From: Omphalotus guepiniiformis | Lineage: Eukaryota > Basidiomycota > Agaricomycetes > Agaricales > Omphalotaceae | Assembly: GCA_028554645.1 (NCBI GenBank) | Contig: JAQOOI010000021.1 | Location: forward strand, 1,550,001 to 1,614,000 | Direction of reading: 5' to 3' | Length of the DNA stretch: 64,000 bases | In this document: positions 21,161 through 33,446 of the stretch, one piece after another | Numbering within the stretch: position 1 is the first letter of the stretch | Layout: the number at the start of each line of letters is the position of its first letter | Position numbers and translations under genes: made by a program | Notes under the pieces: model-generated | What the model was told of the DNA's origin: nothing | Seen by the model: the letters and a program-made list of their open reading frames with translations, nothing else | Databases searched by the model: none

Positions 21161-24100
21161 TTAAGTTGCGGGTGGGAGCATTTCAAAGACAGCCAATGCC
21201 CGGGCTGCCCGTTCCTCGAGGTCCATTGTGGGATTTTTGAGTCGAATGTCTTCAAGCAAAGAGATAATGCGAGCCCCAAACGAGTTCCCATAGGCTGAAA
21301 CCCAATGTTCGGGAAGAGCAGCGGACAAAAACATCGCAACATCTTGATCTGGAATAAAGGAAGACGGCACCAAAGCAAAACGTACCGATGAGCGAAAAAC
21401 GGAACATTGGATCTTACTTTACTCACCGTTTGGTTGTGTCATCGGCAATGGCACACCCGATGGATCCCCGGCTGCCGGCCTACTCAAATGCACATCCTCG
21501 CACCCATTGTCCCGACACACTCCCCAGCCGGGAACCTCGTACTGACAGACCCGTTTAGACGGGGGAAGCAATCGGCTGATAGTAGTTAATCTAAGGGGAC
21601 GCAGGTTGGGCAAGGAAGAAACGGTAAGTTGAGAATGAACTGAAGAAGAAAAATTGTGAAAAGAGGGAATCGAAGATGTAGTAGATGGTATAGGATGTGG
21701 AAATGAAGAAGAAGCGAGTAAATTAGAAGTATCAGGGGAAGGAAAGTTTGGCTGCTTAGTCGATTTCGATGCGAGGCCTTGCGGTATTATTGGCCGAGGA
21801 CGAGACCGAAGCTGCGGGTATGAGTCGAAAAGCGAGACATAGGTCTGGTATAGGCTATGCATTTCTTGCAGCTGGTCCAGATTTCCTTCGGGCCTTCGGT
21901 GGTGCTGAGACGTTTTCAGGTTTGCCTGAAAAACCAGTCAAGTCAGTATCGTATTCACAGCACTGCGGACAGAAAGAAATATATATCCGCATGCAATGAA
22001 ACAAACGAACTCATAGGACGCACCTGTGCCGACGAGGACGAGGCAGTGTCGACGTCGACTAATCCTTCCGTTATGAACCCTTGGGGTTCCATGATGGGAG
22101 CTATTGAAGGACTAGTTACCTGTGGGTGTCGAGGATGCAGCGTTGAAACCGAACAGGAAGATAAAAGTGCGAACAAACGCAGTAAAGTCAGAAGTGTTGG
22201 CAATTGGGCGACGAGTGAAGACTGACCACTTTTACACTATCTGCAATAGGAGCTGGCAAGCCAAAAGACAAACAGTGAGTGAAAAGAACGAAGAATGAAG
22301 ACACACGGTAAGAAAAACAATTATGAGAGTCACTGAGATCAATACCGGCTTTAGACAAAAAAAAAATGTTATGACATACCTTGATCCTGCGCCGTCAAAG
22401 TCACGCTGTTGAGGTTACTTTCGCTCCTGATGATGTTACCTACAAATTAACGAAAAGGATTGGGGGAAAAAGAAACAGGGTTCATATCATATTAGTCGGG
22501 GTCGGGGTGGCGAGTAACCGAGAGACTAGAGAACCGATGGAAGGCGTTGTGGATGCATCGGCATCGGCATCCTTCGGGATGCTATCTGCTCCTAAAGATG
22601 GATTTACTCGGCTTCTTGTAGAAATGGCTAGGGAGAACTCACCTGTAGAGTCAAGGGGAGGTTCGATGTCGGGAGTGGAGGCAGATGTGCTCGACTTGAT
22701 AGTAGTACTAAGGGACATGCCCGACTCCTCTTCTTCTTGTTTGATGGCTATTGAAACATCCGGAAGAAGTCCGTCGTCGGTACTTGGTTTTGCGTCGAGT
22801 TTCTGGCCACGCATAATAACATTGAACGACTGAAGGCGAATAAAATGGCGGTTCAACTGACCTTGAACTTCTTGAATCGACCCATCTCTCGTTCGGCGAT
22901 CATTTGCCTCATCTTTTGTATCTCCAGTTCTTTCTCAGCCAAGGCAGCTGGAGACATGGTCCGATGTGATAACACAGAGCCTCCTGACAGAGAAGAGTAC
23001 GATGTCGAATAGCTGCCGTTCCCAGCACTAACAGGCGCAGAAGTTCTAACTGCCTTTGGCGAAGATTGGATGTGCCAAGCACCAACTTCGCGAGCACTGT
23101 CTACTTCATCTTCACTGTCGCTAAGATCGATCACGCATCGTCGCATGGTGCTGATGCCAGCAAAACTGCCGCCTGATCTTCGCTTCAACAGCTGGGGTTG
23201 CGCCGCATTATGAGTGCTGCGATGGTCACGATTACGAGGAGTAACGTCAAAGTCCACGAAATCGGCAGCCACTGGACGTTTGCCATTTTTTCTAGAAAAA
23301 CCGTTCTGGCTCGTGACTTCTTCGCTAGACGAGGATCTACGCGAGGCTTGATCAAGTGCAGAGGGATTTGAAACACCAGAATTAGGTGCAATTCCTTGGA
23401 CTGACACAGTCGTTTGTGGTGGTGAATTAATAGCGGAATCTGATATTCCAACCTGATACTGGGAGCCAGAAGCGACTGGTGTAGAAGCTACTGGCGATCG
23501 TGGCGAAGGCATTCTAAGCCCAGGTATATCATCAACATCCATTTCATTTCCAGCATTCGATGGAGTCTTTTCGTTGTCATCTGCCGACACAGGCCCAATG
23601 CTCTTCAAAAAATCATCGACAGTTTCAGAAGGTACTAACGATGTCATCTCAGCATCCACGTCATCCGAAGCGGCAGGTAACGTAGATGGAGAGGTTGAAC
23701 GAGCGCCCCTTCTTCTAGAGGCCTGCACGGCTTTTCGAGCGAGTAACTCCTGCCGTCGCTGGCGTTCCATATCGTGAAGAGCCGTGTTGGCATTAGAAGA
23801 AGATGCTGTTGAGGTGCCCGAGGAAGTGGGGGTGGTAAGGGGAGGGGGAGACGGTATACTGGCGGCAGATCGCTGCTCGACTCCAGGCGAACGAAGGTCC
23901 TGACCTGGGGCAACTGATTTCGAAGGAAGACTTGAGCGTCCATTCGGACGCTGGCCAGTCACTTCAGCGGGTAATTGCCCCCGTATCAAAGCGGGTGCGG
24001 TTGAAGGTAAATACGGAACAAGTCCTGATACGTCCAAGTTGTCAGGCAGACGAAGGTTGAGCTCGCTAAAAACATAGAACACAATTTCTCGACTAAGGCC

Positions 24101-24910
24101 ACATTCAAGCAGATACCCTGGAGGAACGCCCCAGCCCAGAAGATCCAAAACGATGTCTTTAACAGCGTCATACTGTGCTTGATTCACTAGAAGCAAAACA
24201 TTCAGATGGCAATGAAGGATATCAAATTATCAAAACGAACATTCTAATCCAGGCCTTACATGATCACTGTCAACAAAGTATATGGAGTGATCCGCCATTG
24301 GAGTTTCCAACGTCTTCGAGTGGCCATTGAGACCAGGAGAACCAGCAGATAGGTCGGTCATTCTACCAAGCAGATTATGGGATGGTGACTCGATCTTGAG
24401 AGACATTGCCGACCGTGGTGGGGTCTGGCGAAGACGCACGGAATGAGCTTCCAGAGTACCAGTTTGAGACGAGCGCCCAGGGAAACCAGTGGATGGGGGA
24501 GGTGTGACTAATTTCGGTTGATTAGTTGCCTTTGTTGTTACTTCTGACATATCCTCCGAGTCGCTGATTTCTCCCTCTTCACGTATCTGGCCATCTTCCA
24601 TGTCCATTGGTGACTTTGATAGTTGGGATTGTAGGGCAGATTCTTCAGGTACTGAAGAGAAAACATCCTCCTGACCATAATCCAACTGGATAGAATTGTC
24701 AACAATGATTGGCCGAATAGGCAGGCCAGATGACATCGAGTGATCACCAGCAGGCTTCCGCCTTTTATTAAGTTTGAGAGTCAAAAGGGCTGCGGCTCGT
24801 AGAGATGAAGCAGGATCCGACGTGGCTGCGTCAGCCGACGAATTTGACAATACGGAATTGTGAGAAGAGTCAACGTCCATGTTTTGCGAAGAAAGGGATT
24901 CGTTTGACAT
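21161..24910 (-). CDS. ZFC3H1/Red1-like zinc-finger protein of nuclear RNA decay
   Basis: A long multi-exon gene. The first exon (from 24910) starts MSNESLSSQNMDVDSSHN and holds DGQIREEGEISDSED, an acidic motif typical of ZFC3H1/Red1 proteins. The large second exon (24196-22853) has low-complexity Ser/Pro-rich sequence and an arginine-rich basic patch, and ends in a coiled coil AEKELEIQKMRQMIAERE. Further 3' exons lead to the diagnostic zinc finger CQYEVPGWGVCRDNGCEDVH (Cys-Cys-Cys-His) near 21500. The last exon reads MFLSAALPEHWVSAYG and ends EMLPPAT. Red1 and ZFC3H1 are scaffolds of the MTREC/PAXT complexes that hand nuclear transcripts to the exosome, of which RRP40 in this window is a subunit. 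Intron positions between 21373 and 22853 are approximate. The N-terminal assignment rests mainly on the acidic motif and on continuity. Confidence 0.65.
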
Positions 24911-25183
24911 CCCTTGGGAAGAGGGGATACAAAAAGTAAGAGAGGGAAAGGTGTACAGATGGGAATGATGAATAAACGAAGCCCTTCAACGAAACCGGAC
25001 GATAGGATTATTTCACCACGTGGACCCGCCGCACGGACCAGCTCATCCTCACATCAACTCTCAAGATTTCTTTGACCAATTTCTCAAGAACATATCACGC
25101 AGTCGCACACTACTTCTACATCCTTTGTTGAAGTCCGCGCAATACTTTATCAGCCCATAGTCAACTATACACAAATGGATCTC
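24911..25183. other. Intergenic, ZFC3H1-like promoter and NiCoT 3' end
   Basis: 273 bases without coding signal. It ends at the TAA of the nickel/cobalt transporter on the same strand. Confidence 0.4.
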
Positions 25184-27125
25184 TTATTGTCCTCTTATCT
25201 TACGTATTAGCCAACGACCTCCATACCACGCTGCAACGAGAACTACGAAGCTGCCTACAATGGCAGCACCGATGTAACCAGAGTTGTCAGCAGCCTAAAA
25301 ATCACACATGGCGTCAGGGTTCAATATACGAAAGAGGCGACAAGAGAGCCAACCTTGGCCCAACCCCTCCACCACCTTCCCGCGAGGCCACCCCCATCAT
25401 TAGCATTAGCAGCGGCTTGGCATGGTGTGCAGTTTTCTCCAATCAAGCTCATTATCGTGATTAAAGATATGCTGAAGATAAGGGTAATTGTGAGTAATAT
25501 CGCAAACTAAAGCAGGTTCTGTACCTGAAAGCGACCAAGATGCTCATAAGTGTAAGTATGATACTGAGCCCCGACATCATGTTCCTTTTCACTCTCATGT
25601 TTCTCGCAATATCTTCCTCAGCCTCTCTATCAACCTCGATTTCAAGAGGAAGCTTTGCCAGCGCCATCTCTCTTGCTTCAGTAGTAGGGGTGACAGGATT
25701 TTCGGGCCCTTGATGCGTCGCTCCCGCGCCCTGGCCAGAGTTTTGCAGCAAGTTTGCATCACCGTTCAACACGGATCCACTTGCGGAGACATCTCGGGGC
25801 AGCGGAAACTTGTTTTCAAAATGCCGTTTTTCAAAAATCTTGAGCGAATGCTCCGGGAATCCAGAGTAAGAGTAGAGCATCAGAATAGAATCAAGAGAAT
25901 CAATAAGAGTCATTCCCGCAGTGAAGAGGAACTAGAAAGAGACATGAGTAATTTGAACAACTGAGTTGGTAGAATTGTCGTACTGGAAGTATGACTACAT
26001 CGCGTGAGGGGATGGGATTCCCCTTGGAATCTTTCTTAGCCAGAGCCGACACAGCAAGCAAAGCAATCGAAGACGTAGTGTCAAATCCTAGATGTAGTCC
26101 CGTCACGACCGAACACGGTGCGTAGGATTGCGATGAACACTATACCAAGGCCAAACAGAACTCCGACAGGGTACATCTGTTGCATGTTCAGCTACTTATC
26201 CACCACGTTCACAGGGAGAGAACTCATTTTCCAAGGTTTATTCACGAATGTAATGAGAGGTCCAATTATCCTCATCATGATCATATGATCTTCTTTGGGA
26301 TCGTACGGAGTATCTGGCGCCTCGACTCCAGCTTCCTGTATATTTTCAGCCTGTAACCTTCGAGCCTTTCGTCTCCTTAATATCTTGATGAGAATGATGG
26401 TATTAGCTAGAGCTACGATAAAGAGAAAAGATCCGCTGATAGCAGCGCCTGCTCATATCGTATCAATGTCGATTTGGGTAGTGTGAGGGGACAAGCACTC
26501 ACCTATAATTCCTCCAACAGTTCCTACGCCATCAAGTCTGTTTGCAATGTCAGTCGAAATTGCTATAGCAATGTTCTGTAAAATGTAAAAACACATTAGC
26601 GACCAAGATCACAGGTCAAGCTCGCCGAGCGAGAACGTACAACGACAATGACAATCGTACTGTGACCCAGAGAGAAGTACAATCCACAAGTTACTGGCAG
26701 TTGCCCCAGTCCGATCAGGCCTCGCGTCGCATTGTCGATAGCACTGAAGAACAGCAATGTGAGAGGTCAGACAAGGATTTTGCTGAATGGAATTCACCTT
26801 ATATGATCGGCATCTAGTGCTAGGGGACAATCAGGCATTTATCAAACACGAAATCGACCGCACGGGCTCACCATGACGCAGACCCAATGTCTGGTTCCCG
26901 AAACACGGGCTTTCAACAAGTTATTCCCTTCATGACCACGAAAACACGAACCCATGCTAGGAGTGCTAGACCAAGGATAGACTTGGTCTCGTCACTTCGA
27001 CCAAACAAAATTCCTGCGATAATCCAGCAAACAGCATTCGCTGAGACTTCGCCGACCACGAGTAACAGAGAACGCCCGAAAAGTGTCAACGGAGGGATTG
27101 CGATACAATTCCTGAATGTGAGCAT
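25184..27125 (-). CDS. NiCoT-family nickel/cobalt permease
   Basis: High-affinity Ni2+/Co2+ uptake permease with eight membrane helices. The first exon (27125-26913) encodes SLLLVVGEVSANAVCWIIAG and LGLALLAW. A small exon gives TLGLRHALDADHI, the family signature in helix 2 (H-A-x-D-A-D-H-I). The next reads SAIDNATRGLIGLGQLP and LYFSLGHSTIVIVV (second signature). Later exons give MYPVGVLFGLGFDTTSSIAL and GMTLIDSLDSILMLYSYSGF, both NiCoT blocks. A long hydrophilic loop (about residues 330-400) separates later helices. The C-terminus has a last membrane segment (YIGAAIVGSFVVLVAAWYGG) and ends IRKIRGQ. At least eight introns are needed. Metal specificity cannot be read from sequence. No urease or other nickel enzyme gene lies nearby. 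Confidence 0.88.
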
Positions 27126-27509
27126 TGGTGCCAGTGCTCCAGTACCCGGCCCAGTTCAAAAGATCGATGTCTGGTGATTATCGGGCCAGTGCGAATCTCC
27201 CCGCATTTCACGCTGATAAGGGGTTTATGTGTAGATATACGCTTCCGATAAGGAGACGTGAATTACCATTATGAGCGGATGCTTGGGGTATAGACTACAC
27301 GCGCAACTGTTCGCTGCCTAAGTGCCTCTGTGTATAACATTCACACGGCATCCAGAGTTACACATAGCAATGCAAAGAACTACAATATCGTACCTTGAAG
27401 TGTACGAATAGAATACATTATGATTTCATAAATGAGCACGACAAAACCAACAGACGCAACAGTGTTCTTACTAGAAATAGACCCACAGCTAGTACCACAA
27501 CTACCGCCT
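27126..27509. other. Intergenic, NiCoT promoter and CDC37 3' region
   Basis: 384 bases; no TATA box or open frame of note. Upstream exons of the NiCoT gene before its chosen ATG cannot be excluded. Confidence 0.4.
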
Positions 27510-29236
27510 CTAGTCTTTTGAAGCCTCCGCTTCAGCCAGGCCCTGCTTTGTAGGAAGACCTGCCTCTCGCCTCCCCTGATCAGTCTCATCCCTGATACCT
27601 CCTTCCGCAAAGCTCAGAATCCCTGCCAAGTCCAGGTTTTGGACGACGACTTCAGCTTCTGAAACGTCCATTTCGCCAAGTACTTTATTGACTTGTTCGA
27701 GAGAGCCCTCCTGCAAAGCTCCCTTGAGATCATCCGAGAAAGACTCGAAAACATCCCAACGGAACTGCAAGGCCTTTCTGACTTCCTCAATTTCCATATT
27801 CTCCGTCCCGGGACCCTCGAGCACAATGTTTTCCGGAGGGGGCCCAGTCGGAACGTTGAAAGAGATAGTTTGTTCGGGAGATTCAGGGACTAGTTGAATC
27901 TGTTCGTGTCCCCCTGCTGCTTCCTCTTCCTGCGCTACTTTGACGCGAGTGCAGAGATGATTGTACGTGTTTTCAACGTCGTCGACGAAAACCTTCTCTG
28001 CGCGCTTATCACCTGATATCATCCTGAAAAGAGAAAAGATGAGCTGTGACACTGACTCGAAGAGAAATGATATCATCTTGCGGAAGAAAACGCGCACACC
28101 ATCCCCACCCAGCTTGTCGCAGTACTGGAGGAGCAAAGACTGATGGACACACTGTTTTGCGAGCTTCGATTTTCCGTCCGACTGAGCTCTGAACGCGGCG
28201 ACCAATAGAGCATCAGAGGCTCCAGGTACTATAACGTCGCGGTGCTCTTGAATGAAGGCAAATGACTTTTCGTAAGCCCGTAGAGGTAGTTGTGAGAAAG
28301 CCAATAAAGAGGGTGTCAGCTCTGGTAAAGCATCATCGTCTTCATCGAGAGCGCTCGATTCGGGTAAAGTAGAGCTAGAAGACGCTTCGGGATTCAAGAC
28401 TTCGAACTCGGTAGTAGTTTTCTTAGATTTCGGTTTGTCTATCTTGGTGACAGGAACAGGAGCGGGATTAGCTATTGGAGTAACATACTAACCAAAGAAA
28501 GCGTGAGCGATCTAATTATACAACAGAAGTGCAGGACATAGGAGCTTGAGAAACCTTCACGTATATCATCGCTCGTGATATGTTTCTTTTGTTCCTTCTC
28601 TTCTGCAGCTAGTTCAGCCTCATCCTTCCGAATGGTCTCTCCTAGATGCTCGACGTGAAATTTCATTTCGTTGGACAGCTCTTTGCCTAACTTCTCCTGC
28701 TTCTCATTTTCCAAGAGAGAGGAGTCCTTGACTTTCTCCCCGGCTTTCGAGCTGACCTGCCTGAGCAAATCGAGGAGCATCCCATCATAGGTGTGCTCTA
28801 GCTTGTTTGGGTCATTACCAGGAGGACAGTCTCGGGATGGATTCTTTTGAAGCTGTTCGAACAGTGATGTAAAGTAGGCAGAGGGAGATGTAGCATCGGG
28901 AGGAGATGAAAGATTGGTGTAGATTTCTTGAATACGAGGCAGCAAAACTTTGTTGCAATCGATTTGAGCTCGTAAATGCGCGATCTTTGCTTTCCGCGCC
29001 TCTCTCTTTTCGTGAATGTCACGCTGCTTCCAGCTAAGGGAGGAATACGTTCAGCGGTGCTAAATCTTCTATAATCAAGACACCAACCGAATGAGAGAGC
29101 GTTTGTCGACATTGGGGTGGCCTTCGATATCAGAATCATCAGAGAGCTAAGAATCAAAATTCATTAAGTGGTGTGTGTTGAGCGCTATATGGCGACATAC
29201 TTCAAGCTGATCCCACTTGGAATAGTTTAAGGGCAT
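27510..29236 (-). CDS. CDC37: Cdc37, Hsp90 co-chaperone for kinases
   Basis: Cdc37 recruits client protein kinases to Hsp90 in the cytosol. The first exon begins MPLNYSKWDQLELSDDSD, the invariant Cdc37 N-terminus, whose serine (here in LELSDDSD) is the CK2 site in homologues. It is followed by HPNVDKRSLIRWKQRDIHEK and the coiled-coil N-domain (REARKAKIAHLRAQI). The middle domain contains FQLPLRAYEKSFAFIQEH-type sequence in the third exon (27510-28397) and LAKQCVHQSLLLQYCDKLG, the Hsp90-binding region. The C-terminus reads LAEAEASKD. About four introns between 28400 and 29210 split the N-terminal half. A long divergent gap of 778 bp separates it from the phosphate carrier. Confidence 0.93.
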
Positions 29237-30014
29237 AGTAGCTCGATAAGTGGGCTGGTAATGGTCAGTGGCCAAGAAGCAGTGAAGAACGATCAGAAAG
29301 ACGCCGAGGACGGATTTAAGTCAGATTACGGCGCCTGAGTGTATCCACAGAACATTCTCGCAATATCACAGGTATGTTACTATATACGACTACACAGATG
29401 GTTTTAACATTATCTCAAGCTTGAAGCTTTGAAATTTGAAGACTTGCACTTCACACTATAGCCAGTTGGTACTCTCAATTATCCGGCCGGGCCCTGGGCG
29501 GCAAACGTTTTGATCATTGACTTGCTCCAAGATTGCGGTATGGGCTGGGAGCATCGATACCGCAATCTTTCTTGCGGCTTTTTCACATGAATACTAACAA
29601 CTCATTTTTTCAAGACACCAACCATTGCCCTTTCCCTCTTGAGTGGATACCCTATGTATATGTGCAGTGGCATACGGTCTTACGACCACAAGGAAACAAT
29701 CAAAGGTGATGATTCAGAAACCTGACCGTAATGTCGAGAATAATGCGAATGCAGTCTCATATCGCTCAAGGTGATAAATTCAGGTTGAGCCTGGGTTGAG
29801 CCGATCAAAGCAGCACATTGCATTGGATTCCCACGCCATCTCACTCGCTCTAGACTATAGTAAAGAGGCTATCCCTATCCGATCCCTATCTGCCCGCGAT
29901 GCGACCGCCCGATAGTCCGTTAGATGACACATCATTTTTTTTCGGTTGGCTTTGTCCGATAGAAAATTTTTAAAAGGCCCTCCGCTCTGTACTGCTTTCA
30001 TCTCAGTGGTAAGT
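29237..30014. promoter_or_regulatory. Divergent upstream region of CDC37 and the phosphate carrier
   Basis: 778 bp without coding signal. Near the carrier gene it holds a pyrimidine/T-rich stretch (29932-29945) and a TTTTTAAAAGG-like TATA substitute at about 29969, 45 bp from the ATG. Confidence 0.45.
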
Positions 30015-31340
30015 ATGTCTGTTTCCACCAAATCTCGTCCTTTCGTTGTTCCTCAATTCACTTCAAAGGATTACTCGTCCTTTTTTCTTGCTGGTTAGTT
30101 CATCTGAGTCGTTAATCATTGTCTGGTTATTTATCTACTTTTCTTAGGCGCACTATGTTGCACGTACGTTATCTCCAGAGTCGTCGTCGTCTTTCTAGCC
30201 AGCTCACATTCCGGTTAGGATAAGCCATGTCGCAATGACGCGTATGTTAATTATTTAGACCCTCTTGTACCGAACCACTCTCGCTGACCTTTTTTTTCGG
30301 TAGCTGTCGACGTCGTTAAGACTCGTATACAAATTGATCCAACATTCAACGGCTATGGCTTTGTATCCGGAACACGCCTTGTAATCGCGAAAGAAGGCGC
30401 ATCTGCCTTACTGACTGGTTTTGGGCCAACAGCTGTAGGGTATCTTGCGCAGGGCGGAGCCAAATTCGCCGGGTACGAGTATTGGAAAAAGGCAATTGTC
30501 GTCACTGTTGGTGACCAGGAGACTGCGGTCAAGTATCGAACTGCTATCTATCTGGGAGCTGCAACTGTCGCCGAGTATGTGTAATTTGATCCTCAGCTCC
30601 TGCAAGTGCTCAGTAGAGTTGCCAGGTTTTTTGCGGATATCTTTCTCACACCACTGGAAGCCACTCGTATTCGTCTGGTCTCCCAGCGAGGTTATGCAAC
30701 AGGTCTCGTTTCTGGATTCACGCGTTTAGCTCGAGAAGGGGGCATCTCACAGCTCTACGCTGGGTTCCTGCCTATAATATGCAAGTGGGTGCTAGTCTTC
30801 TTTCTTCGTCATCTCCTGTGAACCCCGGTGTCAACAGACAAATACCTTATGCTGTTGGACAATTCACGGTGAACGAATTCTGCCACGAACTCGCCTTTCG
30901 AAACATGACCGAAGAAACCAAGCGCGCGCTTTCCAATACGTCTAGATTCGGTATCGATCTGGGAAGCGGTATCATTGCTGGCTTTACAGCTGCTGTTCTT
31001 AGCCATGTCAGTGTTTTATTCACAAGCATAATTCTCTTCTCATCTTTCATTATAGCCTGCGGACACTCTTCTGAGTCAGATAAACAAAGGACATGGTCCA
31101 TCTGGATCGATGATATACCGTTTGACAGCACTGGCTCGTGAAGCCGGTTTCAAGGGTCTTTTTGCTGGTCTAGGGCCAAGGATGATCATGACTGCAGGTT
31201 TGGTGTCTTCACAGTTCCTAATGTATGACGGAATAAAGCATGGTGAGTTTCACTTATTTTGTTTTCATCAAACCGGACTGAGTGAGTCGTCACTTGCAGC
31301 CCTTGGAGCACCAGCTGGTCTGGAAATTCATAAAGATTGA
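30015..31340 (+). CDS. MIR1: Mitochondrial phosphate carrier (Mir1/Pic type)
   Basis: Imports phosphate with protons across the inner mitochondrial membrane for ATP synthesis. Three mitochondrial-carrier repeats are present with signature motifs PVDVVKTRIQ, PLEATRIR and PADTLLSQI. Other features specific to phosphate carriers are TGFGPTAVGYLAQGGAKF and AGYEYWKK, plus ITAGFTAAVLSHP-like sequence in repeat 3 (IIAGFTAAVLSH). The first exon reads MSVSTKSRPFVVPQFTS. Exons 2 and 3 are tiny: 16 nt (30148-30163) and 23 nt (30219-30241), splitting the LAGALCCTISHVAMTPVD segment. The final exon ends GAPAGLEIHKD. Six or so introns in total, all GT-AG. Length of about 310 residues fits the family without a long presequence. 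Confidence 0.93.
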
Positions 31341-31698
31341 TCAAGGGCAATATAGACACGCACTTAAATAATTAGATTTAGATGCTTAGATTTAAATGCC
31401 GACTAATAGACCAAAGACTCTTCGAGCTGTATTGTTATTGGCGGGTATCTTCAGATGCACAATAAGTAGATACAACTCTCCACCATGATTTCGTAGTAAA
31501 ACCACCAGCCCTGCGAAAACGTGAAGCGATTGACTAGTTCTGAATCGACCTTGCAGAAATCTATCCGGAGCAAACATACAGATGCAATGTTCCCGTATTC
31601 ATGCCAAACGCGTATCTAGTGTAGCCAACGATTCGTAGAGGTCCAATAAGAGTGAACTACAGGCGAGCTTCCTCCCAGTAGTTGTCTCCTGCTACACA
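31341..31698. other. Convergent intergenic region
   Basis: 358 bp between the stops of the phosphate carrier and the cyclin gene. AT-rich with repeated TAGATTTAGATGC / TTAGATTTAAATGC units at about 31371-31400; otherwise featureless. Confidence 0.45.
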
Positions 31699-33093
31699 TC
31701 AGGAACGGCCCGCAAAACCTGGCGGTTCAAACAAGAACCTGACGGTTCCCTCGTTCCGCCCGATGACCTCCCGCCCTGAAGTGGCTGAGGACTCAGGATC
31801 CTGCCAGGCTTCCCTTGGTCGAGGATCGTGATCCGTCTCTCTCATGGCTATCTTCAGACGGATCAGCTGGTCGGGTTTGAAAGGTGAAGGAACAATCGCC
31901 TGGGTCGAAGATCCTGCGGCATTTCTTGGCATGGCGTGTGGTGATGGGGACGAGGGGGTACGAGGAGAAATGTTGGCGGATGAATTTTGAGCGCCCTGAA
32001 TGAGGAGATCAACGGTAATGTGGGCAATAGCTGAAAAAAGAGTTTAGATGATGAAATGATTTAGGGAGAAGAATAGATACCTTCAAGGTCCTCAAGGTGT
32101 GACTGGAATTTCTCTTCCCATGATCCGTGTTGACCCAAGGTGGAAGCCAGCCGGAGACATTTCTGCTGTTCTGTGTCTTCTGGCTGCTCAAATGAGCTTA
32201 ATATTGCGGCAACATAAAGGCAACCCAGAGCGACTGTGTGTGGTGGATATTCAAGTGGGACCACGGTGCGATGTCTGAAGGAGAATGAGTGTAAGACAGG
32301 AATATTGATGCACTGAGTTTGACATACACATCAATCGCCAAGCGCCAGGCAAGTTTGGATAATTTCTTTTCAGCTGTCACAGAAGTTGCGATGATTATCC
32401 ATACTCGGTTGATGAGATGAGCACATTACCTCCAAGAGCACGGCCTATTTTGATCACATAAGGAAAGGCCATCCGTGAAGTGAAATTGAAACAAATTGTC
32501 TCAAGGATCAGCCGTTCAATAGCTAGCAGTCGTTGTCGGTCATGTTCTACCACCTAATGAGAACGATTAACACATGAATGACAACTAAGCACGGCCTTTA
32601 CCTGCTGGTCCATTGTATCCAGATCAATCTCTCCTGCAGGATTCTTTGACTTTGCAACTAATTCTGGGAATCGTACGGCATAGGAAAACGCCAGTAACTC
32701 GCGTGGCTTTTTCAGGGTGTCATGCATCTTGGTTGAAACATACAGGGCTGCGAGAGCTACATCCTAATGGTGTCTATGATGAGAATGAGGATTTACTGCA
32801 CGGCATGGGAGCGTACGAAGTAGTTGAAGTCCTTGCGGGGAAAGAAGAGATGAAAACGTTGATAGAGTGTCTGCCCCGTTCCGATAGTCCTTCTCGGGCT
32901 GTCGTGCAAGTCAAGCCTAAGCGACAACAGGGAATATGTCCACGCACAAGCCGATACGCGATCCCAGAGCTTCCAGGAAACCGCATGCGCTTTGACGAAT
33001 CTTCTCTTCCTGAGTGATGGTCATTTTCCCCCGTTGTTTTTCTGACATTATCTCGACTTCATTTGGAGTGAAGTATGGATGGTGATACTTCAT
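31699..33093 (-). CDS. CTK2: Ctk2-like cyclin (RNA polymerase II CTD kinase subunit)
   Basis: The chosen start gives MKYHHPYFTPNEVEIMSEKQ; a longer form starting near 33153 (MNVDSSFSRAQ) is possible. Early sequence KIRQSACGFLEALGSRIGL opens the first cyclin fold. ALAALYVSTKMHDTLKKPRE followed by SYAVRFPELVAKSK, then GEIDLDTM and RQRLLAIERLILETICFNF, continue it. KLAWRLAIDVYVK and YPPHTVALGCLYVAAILSSF belong to the second fold. This organisation is that of cyclin K/Ctk2-type transcriptional cyclins, which with Ctk1 phosphorylate the Pol II C-terminal domain. The C-terminal 80 residues are polar. Introns interrupt at several points, including near 32270-32345 and 32410-32460. Cyclin L or C families are the alternatives. 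Confidence 0.78.
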
Positions 33094-33446
33094 TGAGGAA
33101 GCAGGTAAATGAGAAGGAGATTGCGCTCGTGAAAAGGAAGAATCGACATTCATTCTGTACGTGGATAAGCACTGCAACGATTGGGAATTCCCAATATGCT
33201 TTGAATTCTACAAGCGCCCGGAGGCATCACCTGACGCGACGCGTCAATTTGGACATTTCTTCGCCTTCTGCATTTGCATTTTCACGACAGTCTTTCCTTT
33301 CTCTTCTTCTCCTGTATATCTCATATCTATCGTCTCTCATTCTGTTTACTTTTTCTCGGCATTTTGTCTTGAACGTCGGCTCATATATCCCAACAAGTCA
33401 ATAAAGATCACGACGATAGAAAAGCTCTGGACTCTCGCATCCATCG
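33094..33446. promoter_or_regulatory. Divergent upstream region, cyclin and importin genes
   Basis: 353 bp. A long pyrimidine-rich stretch (about 33255-33370) lies on the importin side, typical of fungal promoters. The start of the cyclin gene may fall inside its first 60 bp. Confidence 0.4.
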
